35,535 nt of DNA from Gymnopilus junonius (Eukaryota > Basidiomycota > Agaricomycetes > Agaricales > Galerinaceae). A program made the position numbers and the translations under genes. Shown piece after piece: positions 1 through 10,632 of the stretch (positions are counted from its first letter, which is position 1; each line of letters opens with the position of its first letter). The notes below the pieces were generated by a model. It saw nothing but the letters and a program-made list of their open reading frames with translations. It searched no databases and was not told the DNA's origin. Location of the stretch: positions 1 through 35,535 of the forward strand of contig JADNYJ010000332.1 in the NCBI GenBank assembly GCA_015501075.1. The letters run 5' to 3'.

Positions 1-609
1 CCGCCTATAAGCTCCGTGGAATTTGACCTTCCGGGAAATAAGGAGTGTGGGTGACCGGTTCGAAACTCGACGACCGTTCGAACTGTCAAGCAAATGGTCA
101 ATATTTATTTTAGGATTTACCCACATGGACGCCCGTGATATGCAGATAGGTACCAGATAAGTACTGAAATCATCTAGAAAATACCCAGCAGCCACTCACG
201 GTACGGAGACGCCAAGGAGGGCCTAAGAGCGCAAGTCTTGACATTTTAGGGAATGTATCCACGGAGCCAATTCCTTTAGGTTTATCGGAGTGGGAACCCG
301 TGGAAACCGATGATGAGCGTTTTTCGAGGTCACAACCTTTGACATGTTTTGACGAGCCTGATTAGCCCAACGATCCCATTCTCGTGGATCGACAAAAATA
401 GAGTACTCCGAAATAGCGGCTTCCGAAAATACACGCCAAAAAAGGTCTCCAAAAATAGCACTTTAGTTGACCGCTCGCTTGGCTCGCGTCCTCACAAAGT
501 AGTGGTAAAACTGTGGTACCAGTGGTCGAGCGCTGATCCAGTTTAATGGCACTCACTGAGATTGGACGGACTCTTCATTATTACGAGGCACTGGGGCATG
601 TCGCAAAGG
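1..609. other. Intergenic region upstream of the peroxidase
   Basis: No convincing gene is seen. The short open frames on both strands overlap each other and show no domain or signal peptide. The right end holds the core promoter of the peroxidase gene. Confidence 0.5.
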
Positions 610-617
610 TATAAAAG
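610..617 (+). promoter_or_regulatory. TATA box of the peroxidase gene
   Basis: TATAAAAG lies about 70 bases before the start codon at 681, a normal distance for a fungal TATA promoter with a short 5' UTR. It is the only good TATA match immediately upstream of the gene. Confidence 0.65.
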
Positions 618-680
618 AAGCACCATTTCAACCAGGTTCTAACCAAGGCAGCTCTTGTCTCCTACTCAAGTACAGCTTCA

Positions 681-2382
681 ATGGTTTTCCAGAAAGCCCT
701 CTCTGCCCTTGTTCTTGCGCTCCCCATAGTTTTGGGTACGTCTCCCGTTTCTCTACCAGAATTCAGAATCGATGATAACTGTCCATCCAGGTTTGCCCAG
801 CAAACGAGCCACAGACCTGAATCCGAGATGCGAGTTCCTCGTCCCCATCGCTAAGGATTTACTGGAGAACCTTTTTGACAACGAGTGTGGTGATGCTGTA
901 AGTCGTAATAACTTTATCTTGAGTCGTTTTCTAACATACATACAGGCCCATGGTGCTCTTCGTCTCATCTTCCACGATGCCATTGGCATTTCCCCGACTG
1001 TAGGGTAAGCAGACTTTTGGGATGTCTTTCCTGCAATATTCACTGATAAATTTTGCTCAGTGGGGGAGGAGCCGATGGTTCTATCTTTGTATTCAACGAA
1101 ACCGAATTGGCTTTCCCTGCCAATGACGGTCTCGACGATGTCCTTGACGACGTTGGACCTTTCTTCTTGAAGCATTCCAACGCCCTTACTCCTGGAGATT
1201 TGTATGTTTGCGGTCATTCCGACAACATTATCTAATTCCTTCTATTTATGTAGCATTCAATTCGCGGGTGCGCTCAGTCTTGCTCAATGTGCTGGAGCTC
1301 CTCGTGTCCAGTTTGCTCTTGGTCGTCCCCCACCGAGGGCTGCATCGCCTCCCGACCTTGTTCCTGAGCCATTTGACAGCGCTACGAAAATTCTCGAACG
1401 TTTTGCATCTGTCGGCTTTTCTCCTCAGGAAGTCATTTCTCTCCTCTCCTCTCACAGCATTGCTGGAGCCGACACCGTTGACCCAACGATCCCTGGGTGT
1501 GTTCAAATTTTTTTGGAGGTCACATTGAAACCTGGTTGACATTTCTTTTCAGAACACCCTTCGACTCCACCCCGTCCGTTTACGACAGTAAGCTTTTTCC
1601 GAACCAATATTGGCATAAAATCTAAAGAAGGTCTTGTAGCCAATATCTTCATCGAAGTTCTCTTGAAGGGATTCCTCTTCCCTGGGTAACCTAGTGCCTT
1701 ATTTTGGTATTTATCCTGCTGACACACTTTTCTAGAACCTCTGGGAACCAAGGAGAAGTGATGTCCGCCATCAATGGTACCTTGCGCCTCCAGTCCGACA
1801 GCGAAGTGAGTTGTTTTGTTATCTTTCTGTACTGTTGCTAAAACAAGCTGCAGTTGGCTCGCGACTCACGCACTGCGTGCTTTTGGCAAGAATTCGCAAG
1901 TGAGTATTCCTTACGATAATCTTTGGGCTAGTATAAATCTTAACTCCTTTTCCAGCCAACCATGCAGCAGTTCAAAAACAATTCGGAGACGCTGTCTTTA
2001 AGATGTCTCTCTTGGGTCAGAATACTCGCGATGTGGGTGACAAATAATATACGCCATTCCTATAGACGTTGACATGACGCAACAGATGATCGACTGCAGC
2101 GCCGTCATTCCTCAGCCCCCGGCTCTTACGAACTTCGTCCCCTCTTTCCCACCCGGTCAATCCCTGACTGACGTTCAACAGTCGGTAAGTTCGATTTTCT
2201 CCTTGCGCGTCGCTTCACTTAAGACTGCTATCCAGTGCGCCACAACTCAGTTCCCCAACCTCCCGGTTCTACCAGGCCCACCTCTCGTTGTCCCTCCCAT
2301 GTATGTTGTCTGTTTTGCATCTTGTACATACATTACTAATTTCTTTGATAGCCCTCAGGCTGACGACGGTGACGATTCTTAA
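681..2382 (+). CDS. Class II fungal haem peroxidase, generic type (secreted)
   Basis: Thirteen exons (681-735, 791-897, 946-1004, 1061-1201, 1254-1496, 1553-1587, 1640-1685, 1736-1805, 1854-1899, 1956-2032, 2086-2184, 2236-2300, 2352-2382) give 357 residues with no frame break. A signal peptide of about 19 residues is followed by a Ser-Lys-Arg propeptide end. The distal haem site RLIFHDAIG (Arg60, His64) and proximal LLSSHSIAGAD (His188) are present, with the GGGADGS and PFDSTP calcium-site segments. It resembles manganese peroxidase and Coprinopsis peroxidase. However, the positions equal to Mn ligands Glu35 and Glu39 are Asp and Gly, with only the third acidic residue (Asp194) kept. The lignin-peroxidase tryptophan is Ser. 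Only six cysteines remain instead of eight: the N-terminal first disulphide is lost. Likely an extracellular H2O2-dependent oxidase of small phenols. Confidence 0.93.
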
Positions 2383-2577
2383 ACGGTTTGACCTGCTCAT
2401 AAGCGAAGAACCATCTTCTTTAGATATTTATTTCTCAATTGGGCTTGACTCTCATACCTTTGTATCCCTGTCTGAATATATGTTACATTTTGTTCACAAA
2501 ACGGGGCATGATAATTGGTATCGTTATTCAAGCCCGGCTAAATCTGGTCTAAAAATTGTTACTAGTACGTAAATTGT

Positions 2578-3972
2578 TTACCTCGCCACCGGGGACGAAG
2601 CAGATCTGGGATGTTTTCCTTCCTTTCGCGAGTGCCCATGATCAGATTCAGGTTCCATCGTAAGTTCTTTCTCAGTAATATGGGAAGTCGTTTCCTGCCC
2701 ATGACCCCTAGGCGAATTTAGTGTCATTCTCTTTACGGTCTTCTTAATTCGTGGACCGAACCCCTTTACGATTTTGGATATTCTTGGATACTTGGCCCTG
2801 AAGTATCTCGCAAAGCGCGAACTGATATTTTCTTTATCCTTTCCAGGCTTCGAATGGGACTCGTTTGAAGCTAGACCTTGACCCTTTTCCTTCGGAGGGT
2901 CGAATATATCAAACGTTGAAATCCCAACGCGAGTTCCATGAAGTTCCTGAGATGACGGCGAATCGTAAACGACAACTGGACCACTTTTACGTTCGTGGGC
3001 GTGAACGGAGTCAGACTGCGTCTGAACCGGTGAAGGAGAGAGGTTGAAGAACTCGGGATCGGTGTCCTCAATCTCACCAATCTGCAAAGTAAATATGCGC
3101 CTGATTAGGCTAAAACATTAGAGCTGAGCGGAGGATAAATAACTCACCATCTGAACGTAGGCGGTGTACTGTGACCTAAGATGGTTCCATCTCTTGACCA
3201 CTTCAGGGTCACGCAGGGAGTCGATCTGGAAAGAAATGGGCTGATCTTTCGACGTGGATGGATCGCTTTCGATCTTCACCCAGTCCCACCAATTTGCGAA
3301 TGCGGAAATATGTTCGGAGAATTCGACCAATACCTCCAGGTCATTTCGATGGTACTTTGGCAGGCCTTTACGGGTGGAATTTGCCGTCTGACTTCCTTCA
3401 ACGGAGTAAGGAACGAGTCAACACCAGGATTCGCCTCGGATTCACCTTCTCCAAAATTTCCACCATGCGCTGAAAGTTCAACTTGAGAAGCGAGCTAAGT
3501 TCCGTAAAAGTAAGTCGTTTGGAATTTAACTGGAATAGAAAACATACTGTAAAGATTTCTTTTCGAACATTCCTGAAAGCTTCGTAAGCTTTGTTTGCGT
3601 TATCTCTGGCCTCTTTCGCTAATTCCATCATTCCGACAAGGTATTGTTGAAGGTCCTGCTGATCTTCTACGGGAAGTACATTTGCGAGAAACAGAACTTC
3701 CTCTGTGACGGTGAAGCCGCTGTATGAAGCCGATACGCCTGCTTGGATGGCGGCAGTATATTTAGTTGCTTGTTGCGCAATCTTCTGGCCAAGAGCATCA
3801 TTTCTAGTGTAGGTAAGTCAGTTTAGAGAGATAGAGTCGTTGACGAGGCTGACGGAGAGGACTTCAAGTGCGTCCACGGCTTTAGTAGTGCCAAAGACTG
3901 CTTGGTTGTTTCTGCCAGACTTTGCAAGTTGTAATCTTGAGGGCTGTAAAGTGTGATGACGGCTGAAGACAT
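2578..3972 (-). CDS. Unrecognised helical protein with basic C-terminal tail
   Basis: Five exons (3863-3972, 3548-3803, 3446-3481, 3148-3387, 2578-3081, read on the minus strand) give about 381 residues starting MSSAVITLYSPQDYN. The first half is predicted helical by composition (Ala/Gln/Glu/Lys-rich, e.g. MMELAKEARDNANKAYEAFR). A middle part has a WWDW motif and an RWNHLRSQYTAYVQ segment. The last 165 residues are Ser/Pro-rich with a strongly basic stretch near FARYFRAKYPRISKIVKG. No signal peptide or membrane span is obvious. The third exon is short and its acceptor (AAG) is weak; a base missing there would give a longer helix (LLKLNFQRMVEILEK), so this junction is uncertain. I do not recognise the family. 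The helix-bundle look recalls large helical fungal proteins, but no function can be assigned. Confidence 0.6.
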
Positions 3973-5101
3973 CTCGAGAAAAGTTAGTGAGATGACAGGG
4001 ATTTAGAACTTTGGGAGTTGACATCCTACCTCGCTCGAGGCGGTTATAAATCCACACGTTTGGCCGACACGAGTTCCCGTTTTAAATATACGATCTCGTG
4101 AAGAAAAATGAGGCTGAAGGAGAGAGCTGTCAGGCTCATTTCCATCGGGTGATCACTGTCGTGCGTGAAAGGCATGGCGAGAGATATTTATACAGGAGAC
4201 GATAGAGAATCATGATAAAAAGTTGATCATTCCTGCCAACCAGAATAAGGGAGAGAGTCAAAAATGGGAGGACGAATATGATAGAATATAATACCCAAGT
4301 TCAAGCTATCTCAGGGTCAAGAACCCGCAACGCTACTACTAGCTTTCAGTGAGCCACGGTCATCATTACACGTGCAGTCTGGGATGTGGATCGAAGATGC
4401 GAGATACACGTTGCGACCAAACGCACATTAAACATGTTGACCATATAATTAAGAAATTAGATGCACACCTTTTGGTGCTGGATCGTCAGGACTCAGCTCG
4501 TCGCCATGTCATGAGGCCAAGCCCGGGGAAATTTGGTTGAATCGCTCGTGACTAGTGTGATCCGAAACGGAGAATGACGGATACGTTGATGCACAGCCTT
4601 ACCGACTCGCGTCTTGCCTCTTCAATCCTACAGGTCGTTTCTTCGTATCGAAGGTATATCACAGGGTGTCTTCCACGGCAAAATGCCTCACGACTTTATC
4701 TTTCCCGGCTCTTGTCTCTCAGCCTTACTCTCAGCCCTGGGCAGCGATATCTTATGCCAGCTCGAATCAAGTGTGCTCGAGTCTGATTTTTTTCCTTCAA
4801 TAACTGACCCAGGTCCCAATTTGTCCCTCGAAAGCCGCCAATAACTGGCACGACCGCATCGATATGACGCCATTGACTTCTAACCTCTATGTAACAATGA
4901 AGCAATTCGTTACTCTTTTAGAGTTTTCACCTCCGATTTGGGACCCGCGGACTGCGAAGTTGTTTGGTAGACCTGCGATTGCTACTGATTGTCGTGGTAC
5001 TCAAGATTCACATATTTACGTCATCGCCAGATGGTGATGCGATGATCACATAAAGCCACAGGCAAGTACTCCGTTATTATTTCCAACATTTTCATCTATG
5101 T
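3973..5101. other. Intergenic region
   Basis: No supported gene. A TATAAATA on the minus strand (4184-4191) could belong to the gene ending at 2578. The short open frames around 4350-4900 overlap on both strands and show nothing recognisable. Confidence 0.45.
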
Positions 5102-5625
5102 TCAAGTTGTAAGCGGGGATTCATTGTAGGTAGTAGGCGTCACGTCATACTCACTAAGGTCAAGAGTGAACAAAAACGCAGTGCCCTCAACTGTGCCAGG
5201 ACATGCCATGTTTATCACGGTTCCCGACCCTTGTCCAGCGTCCCTCGTAACGGAATTGGGCACATTTGACACGACGCAAGATTGCATCAAGCCGGACCTA
5301 AATTCACGAAGACAGAGATCATTCAATTGGCCTAGGATTCATGATACTGTATTCAAACGCACCCTGGAATTGTTACTTCCCCAGGTCCAGGATACCCGTA
5401 GCAAGTGTTCAGATCTAATGTCGAAAATGTCTGTTGGCCTGAGACTGTCGAACATGTCGCGGTTAATGAAGCTGTACTGGAAACGCCGTTTGTAGATCCA
5501 AAAAATCCCTGCCAACTGCTACATGACGATCCAAAGTTGGTCCAGGATTGCGCTGAGATGGGATATGCGAACGACAGGAGGATGCAAAACGATATATGTG
5601 ATTTAATATGCATTACCGGAATCAA
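5102..5625 (-). CDS. Small secreted CVNH-like (cyanovirin-N homologue) protein, copy 1
   Basis: Two exons (5363-5625 and 5102-5297) give 152 residues; a second Met at 5613 is an alternative start. A clear signal peptide ends near Ala-Gln at residue 26. The mature part has two similar halves. The first is 'Cys-x(n)-LTATC ... FSTLDLNTC'; the second is 'MQSC ... INMAC ... FLFTLDLSEYD'. The pattern 'SC ... L.A.C ... DLN/DLS' in two pseudo-repeats, with a cysteine pair in each, is the layout of CVNH domains, a fold that in characterised members binds mannose-type glycans. The assignment rests on motif pattern only. The intron has a GTGCGT donor. The neighbour at 6178-6864 is a paralogue in the same orientation, so this looks like a tandem duplication. 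Probable extracellular lectin or cell-wall protein. Confidence 0.65.
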
Positions 5626-6177
5626 GGGAACGTGTGGCGGAGGGAAGTATTCTTTATGCCGGTTTGAATGATATGCTAATATATTTTTGTTCTATTCTTT
5701 GAAACTTACTTGGTCTCCTCTGAGCACTATATTAACTTACTCCGATTCCGTAGGCATATTGGAACGTACGGAACCAGTGCTGTAAAAGCGACTTAGGTCC
5801 CAAACTTCTGAACGAGCTGAGGGACGATCTAAAACCATTGAGGAACCCCTGGCCATTCTCCATCTGAAAGTGGCGGATGATTGAAAGAAGCACTCGTGCA
5901 CCACGAGGGCATTGAAGAATCACAAAAATGTCACTGTCTGCACTTTGACGTGCCGAAATGAGGAGCCACCCAATCATCAAATCATTTATTCAAATCTATT
6001 TGCGTCACCACCCAATGTGGGATGACAGTTTATGCACGCCGAAGTATGAAATTTAACAGTAATTCCCAAACGAAGCCGATCAGAAAAGTAAGAGCCCAAT
6101 CTATTCCAAATTTGATGCCTTCAGCATGTTAACTGCCCAGAACTAGTGACGCCGATGCATCCGTCTAGAACGTGTGC
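5626..6177. other. Intergenic region between the two CVNH-like genes
   Basis: No gene supported. A minus-strand open frame at 5732-5980 has no signal peptide and no cysteine pattern like its neighbours, so it is not taken as a third copy. Confidence 0.45.
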
Positions 6178-6864
6178 TCAGTTATAGTCATGATACGGGT
6201 AATACTTATGCTCACTGAGGTCCAGCTCGGTTATGTATCCGGTGTTAGCTGCTGGGCCATTACACACAATGAATATTTGTGTGTACGTTGATCCACTAAA
6301 TGCGTTGCCCCATATACTAGGAGGACTAAACACTCGACATCCTGAGGCGCTATTGGACAGGAAGCCGCCCCTGTTGATTGGTAAATGTTAATATATGCAT
6401 CAGTAAATAGGCCAATAAAATCCTTACGACGTTGAACAAGATATGCTCCCAGAGCTCGCATCCCATGAAAGACAGCCGTTGAGGTCCAAGAGGGAAAGAG
6501 GAAGGCCAGGACCGCAATTCCCAGCCATAGTGGCAACGAGCTCCCCATTACCTGTCCACCCAAATTCGCCTCCCCATCCACAACAGCCTGTCCCAAAACC
6601 GGACGCTAAACTAGCGTCGCTACTGAGAGACGCATTCCCAGTTGCAGGTTTGGCAGAGTGAGATGCCCAGCCGGGTGTGAATTGCGGTTTAGGTGTTTGA
6701 GTGTGACTGAGTGGAATGGAGATCGTCCTCGTGCTCGTGAAATTCTTCTGTACTATGGGGGTAGGCGTAGCCGTTGCAAATGGTGTATGCAACTGGAAGG
6801 TCTTTACTGTGACAGCAGCACATAGGGAGCTGTGGAGTGCAAAGATAAAGACGGTGAAGAGCAT
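6178..6864 (-). CDS. Secreted CVNH-like protein with Thr/Pro linker, copy 2
   Basis: Two exons (6428-6864, 6178-6370) give 209 residues. The start MLFTVFIFALHSSLCA is chosen because it makes a clean signal peptide; an upstream in-frame Met at 6909 would bury it. After the signal peptide comes a Thr/Pro/Ser-rich stretch of about 60 residues, probably an O-glycosylated stalk. The CVNH-like module follows. Half one is 'GTGCCGWGG ... LVATMAGNCG ... SLLDLNGCLSW'. Half two is 'SGCRVFSPPSIWG ... QIFIVCNG ... TELDLSEHKYYPY'. The DLN/DLS ends and cysteine spacing match copy 1 at 5102-5625, which lacks the stalk. Likely anchored in or exposed at the wall. Splice phases agree (GTAAGG donor, ACAG acceptor). 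Confidence 0.65.
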
Positions 6865-7528
6865 ATCAGATCTGCTGAACTGGTTGAAGAACTTTACGTT
6901 TGACTTCAAGATGTCTTTACGACTAATGGATTGTTCGTCAAGTGATCAAAAAGGTAATGCTAAGAAAATAATTGGTCCGATTTCTCGATCGAATATGATG
7001 TATCATTATTAGCTTGGAGTAAAAACGAATAGTAGAGATTGCAAAGAGCTTAAAAATTCATGGTAAATAGTGAGGGCATAGACGTATGGCGCGGAGTAGA
7101 TTTACTCCCAAATGGAAATCCGAATATAATTTCCAAAAATGGGGTCCCTGTCGATATGGGGAAGTAAACCCTTTGAAATCGGGTCTGAAGGCCTTGACAA
7201 AAATCTATGCTACCGATGATCGCAGATTTGTTTCTAGATTCAAACAATATCGAGAAGGTCGCCGCGGTCCTTATGTGGCGCAATGCACCTTAAAATAGAT
7301 GCTTGTGTGTCCGACTAAAAACCGAATTTGAGATCAGATGCAGTGCTACTGTACGTTTTGATCCTCCTTGATTTCAACGGGTGATCAAATCATAGAAGGA
7401 AACTGACAAGGTAATCAGGGGGCACAAAATTTACTGATGAATGTAGCATGTAGGACTTAAGATGGCTTTTTACGTCCATAAAGATTCAGAAGCTTAGTCA
7501 GAGCCCCTACAGACCTCAGGATTCCTTC
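6865..7528. other. Intergenic region between divergent genes
   Basis: Divergent spacer between the minus-strand CVNH-like gene and the plus-strand membrane protein. Open frames on both strands at 7050-7298 mirror each other and are not convincing. Confidence 0.45.
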
Positions 7529-8812
7529 ATGTCTTCCGACAACTCGACTACGACTCCTCTAGATGATCATTATGTAGACAGCATCAACCTAGTATCGTCC
7601 ACGACCGTCGCGTCCACGGCGTATGGCATGATGGTCACTCTCTACCTCATCTGTTGCTACTACCTCAAGTTGCAGATGACTCATCAGAAGCAGAGAGGAC
7701 GATCTATTTTTTTCATCTGCTATATTTCTGCGATGTTCATTTTTGGAACCATTTACATCGTAACGACTACCCAGGCTACAACGGTTTCTTACGTCTATTA
7801 TGCGGATTTCCCTGGAGGTCCCTCCAATTACAACAACCTGGTTCTATTTTCTGCACCGGTCGGCATCGTCAATACCATCAGCTACGTCCTCGCTAACTGG
7901 CTGGCTGATGCATTGCTGGTACGTTATGAATTCCATCCATCCGTAGTATAAAGTCTAACGCGCATTTTAAGCTATGGCGTTTACTGGTACTCTATCAGGG
8001 AACCAGAGAGTCGTACAAAAATCTGGTGGTGGCATTCCCTGCTTTAATTTATCTCGGTTCCCTTGCCATGGGCTTTATGTTCATTATCCAAACCTCTGTG
8101 CCCAATGGTTCGTTATGGGCGAATGGAGAGATTAACTTTGCCTTGCCTTACTTCGTTTTGTCTGTGTCGATGTCCGTGATCGCCACTGGACTGATGCTTT
8201 GGCGGGTGCTATCATTCAAAAAAAGGATTGAACAGGTGCTTGGTGCGTCGAAGATCGGTCTTTGCAGTTGTCACTACTTCTAACATACCCTGAAATACAA
8301 GGTGCCGAACAAAGTGGGCCATACGTTAGTATTTCAGCCATTTTAGTGGAGTCGTGCGCACTATATGCCACATTCTCCCTCATTTTCATTATATTGTTCG
8401 CAACAAACAATCCGATTCAGTATGTATTTTTATCTGCATTGGCAAATGTTCAGGTAAGAATAAAGTCCTCATTCTCTTTAATTCACATATACTCACCCTT
8501 TTCCTGAAGATCATTGCAGCTCTGCTCGTCATCTTCCGTGTTTCGCAGAACAAGGCCTGGAGCCGAAGTACAACTGAACGTACTCTGACCTCTGTTCACT
8601 TCAAGCATTCGACAACTGGGCAGATAGAAACAACGGACAACTCTTCGACTCTGAAGATGAAACCTATTCACATCAGTAACTCGACGACTTTAGTAACACA
8701 AGTAGCGTATAAATCCAACCAGCAGGCGTTCCTTAACTTATTATATGGCATATCTAAATGTGGTTTAAATTATATCTTACAATTTTTTGGCCTTCACGAC
8801 AGAATTCTATAA
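7529..8812 (+). CDS. Multi-span membrane protein of a mushroom-expanded family
   Basis: Four exons (7529-7918, 7972-8242, 8302-8453, 8510-8812) give 371 residues with consistent splice phases. About seven hydrophobic segments can be counted: near residues 30-50, 60-80, 105-130, then spans beginning VVAFPALIYLGSLAMG, YFVLSVSMSVIATGL, ISAILVESCALYATF and IAALLVIFRVSQ. The N-terminus is short and Ser/Thr/Asp-rich; the C-tail is hydrophilic. The ending '(I)LLVIFRVSQNKAWSRST' is, from memory, typical of an uncharacterised seven-helix family common in Agaricomycetes and often described as receptor-like. No ligand or signalling role can be assigned. The last 30 residues, with a hydrophobic patch, could be readthrough if a further intron exists. 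Confidence 0.75.
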
Positions 8813-9331
8813 AATACCAAGCCTACTTCATCGATCTTGCGTAGAAAGAGGATTAGGAAATTTCCAAAGAGTAGCGTATCTGTTTTTAAATGCAGTTAAT
8901 GAGATGGTTTACTGAGCCAGGTTGGAGTCAGGAAAAATCAAATTGTGCGGAACGGAAGAAACGCCCCGAAAAGTTGGAAGACTCGAAGCTCCAAATTTCA
9001 AGCTGAGTCGAAATATCATGTATCACATGACTTTTCGGGACCTGGTTCGACGCGCCCCGTTGAAAATGATTCATGTCAGTACTCTCTTTGACGAATAGCG
9101 CTTTGCCACGCTTCGAGCCCTGGTTCACTCTTACCGAGATGTCGTTACTCAGCTCGACCACTGGCGGGATGTCGGAAATCCTCTGGAGGAAGCTAAGTAC
9201 GGAAGCACTTGTGATGCAGGAGTAAGTGATGCTTCTTGCGAGGTCTATTATTTTCTGATTGCTTCAGGTCCTAGCATGCTCCAACTATATAACAAGCTGC
9301 CGCTCAAGAGTACCATCGTCATCTAGTAGCC
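8813..9331. other. Intergenic region with GNAT promoter
   Basis: No gene supported. A TATATAA element at 9286-9292 sits about 45 bases before the start codon at 9332 and is the likely core promoter of the acetyltransferase gene. Confidence 0.5.
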
Positions 9332-10310
9332 ATGTCGATTACAGTTCACCGCCTTGAAAACCCTTCAGGTACGCGATGTTTCCGGTTTGGTTCATTCAGT
9401 ACTTTTCTTATCAATTACATAGAAGACGACATGAAACGAGCAGCCCATGTGCTGCACGAAGCTTTTCAGAGAAGTACGCTTTCAATGACATGACCTATGG
9501 TTATCCTACCTGACGTTAACGTTACAGGATATTTCTTATTCTCTCTTGGAGACGAATCTCTGGTTGAACCCTTTTTGCTTGCACATGTGAGAGCCACTGC
9601 TATCGGAGGCCAACTCTATGTTGCCGTTCTTCCTGATGTTGGTATCGTCGGAGTTGGTCTGTGGTTTGGACCAGATCAGAAGTTCCTCTCAAGGTATTTT
9701 GTCATTTGGCCATATTCTCTTCATCCATAACCTATAATTACTCATGGGAATCAGCCAAGATCAACGCGACGCCGGGTGGAACCAGACGATGGAAGCATTA
9801 GAAGAGAAGTATCAAAGATGGTGGACAAACGTGAGTACCGATACTCTTATTATTAAAAGCAACTCAGCCTTATGTGCGCCCTGTCCAACTTTAGTTCCTA
9901 CAGGAGGTTGATGATGTCACAGATAAACTTTATGGTTTCGGTCAGCAGTTAGCTTCCTATCATCTTCAAACGGTCGGGGTGCTGCCTGAGTATCAGCAGC
10001 GCGGTTATGGAGCGGCATTGATGACTGCCGTGGAGCACCGAGTGAGCATCTACGTGTCATTCTATTCCAAGGCTTACTTTTGCACAGGCGGCGGAGGAAT
10101 CCAAAGATGTTGTCCTTGAAACCCTGGGCGAGAGCGCTGTGAGAATCAGAACACTTCTTGATGGTTCTCTTCTGACTAATATAGCAGGTTCCTGTCTACA
10201 AACAAATGGGATTTAAAGTCCTTGGTCCGGTACCGATGAATACGGGCAGTAGGACTTCAAACGCTTATGGATTCAGGAAGAGATTTCATAAGATGGCTGA
10301 AGACCTGTGA
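9332..10310 (+). CDS. GNAT-family N-acetyltransferase
   Basis: Seven exons (9332-9368, 9423-9473, 9528-9693, 9755-9830, 9895-10041, 10088-10138, 10188-10310) give exactly 216 residues. The core GNAT motif A is clear at residues 133-150: strand HLQTVGVLP followed by the acetyl-CoA pyrophosphate loop QQRGYGA. It is followed by the C-terminal VPVYKQMGFKVLG segment typical of motif B. Layout and length match single-domain cytosolic fungal GNATs with the N-terminus MSITVHRLENP. The acceptor substrate cannot be read from sequence. It lies next to the membrane protein at 10633 and 2 kb from the UstYa block, so a tailoring or self-protection role is possible but only inferred. All exon junctions are GT-AG and in phase. 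Confidence 0.88.
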
Positions 10311-10632
10311 AAGCATATTATATGTGAATTCATCGTTTCTGTTCGAGCATCTTCAAGCAAGGGAGATAGTCGGTCCATTTGAGGGGTTTCCATTTCATTG
10401 TTCTAACTGCGCCACAAGGAATCAAAGCATCGCTTTCTAAATCCAACTATTCGTGCATCGTCATACCAGAACAAGATCTCTTCCTAGTAAAGAAGGGCAG
10501 GCATGTGCACTCTAGCTAATGAGGATGTCTTCCGATGTATCGCAGAAGAGCAGCACGGCCGTCCATAGGACTATGCATCTTCAAATCTTCTCGCTCAAGA
10601 TGTAATGATTTCTATTGATCTCATTACGCACC
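10311..10632. other. Intergenic spacer
   Basis: Contains the 3' end of the GNAT transcript and the promoter of the next gene. No coding signal seen. Confidence 0.5.

Noticed and set aside
50..80. GGTTCGAAAC, resembling a tRNA T-arm
   Set aside because: No matching stem, anticodon arm or acceptor stem can be drawn around it.
5732..5980. Minus-strand open frame between the CVNH-like genes, considered as a third paralogue
   Set aside because: No signal peptide and none of the cysteine or DLN/DLS pattern.
7050..7298. Overlapping open frames on both strands
   Set aside because: Mirror images in a divergent promoter region, no domain and no splice context.
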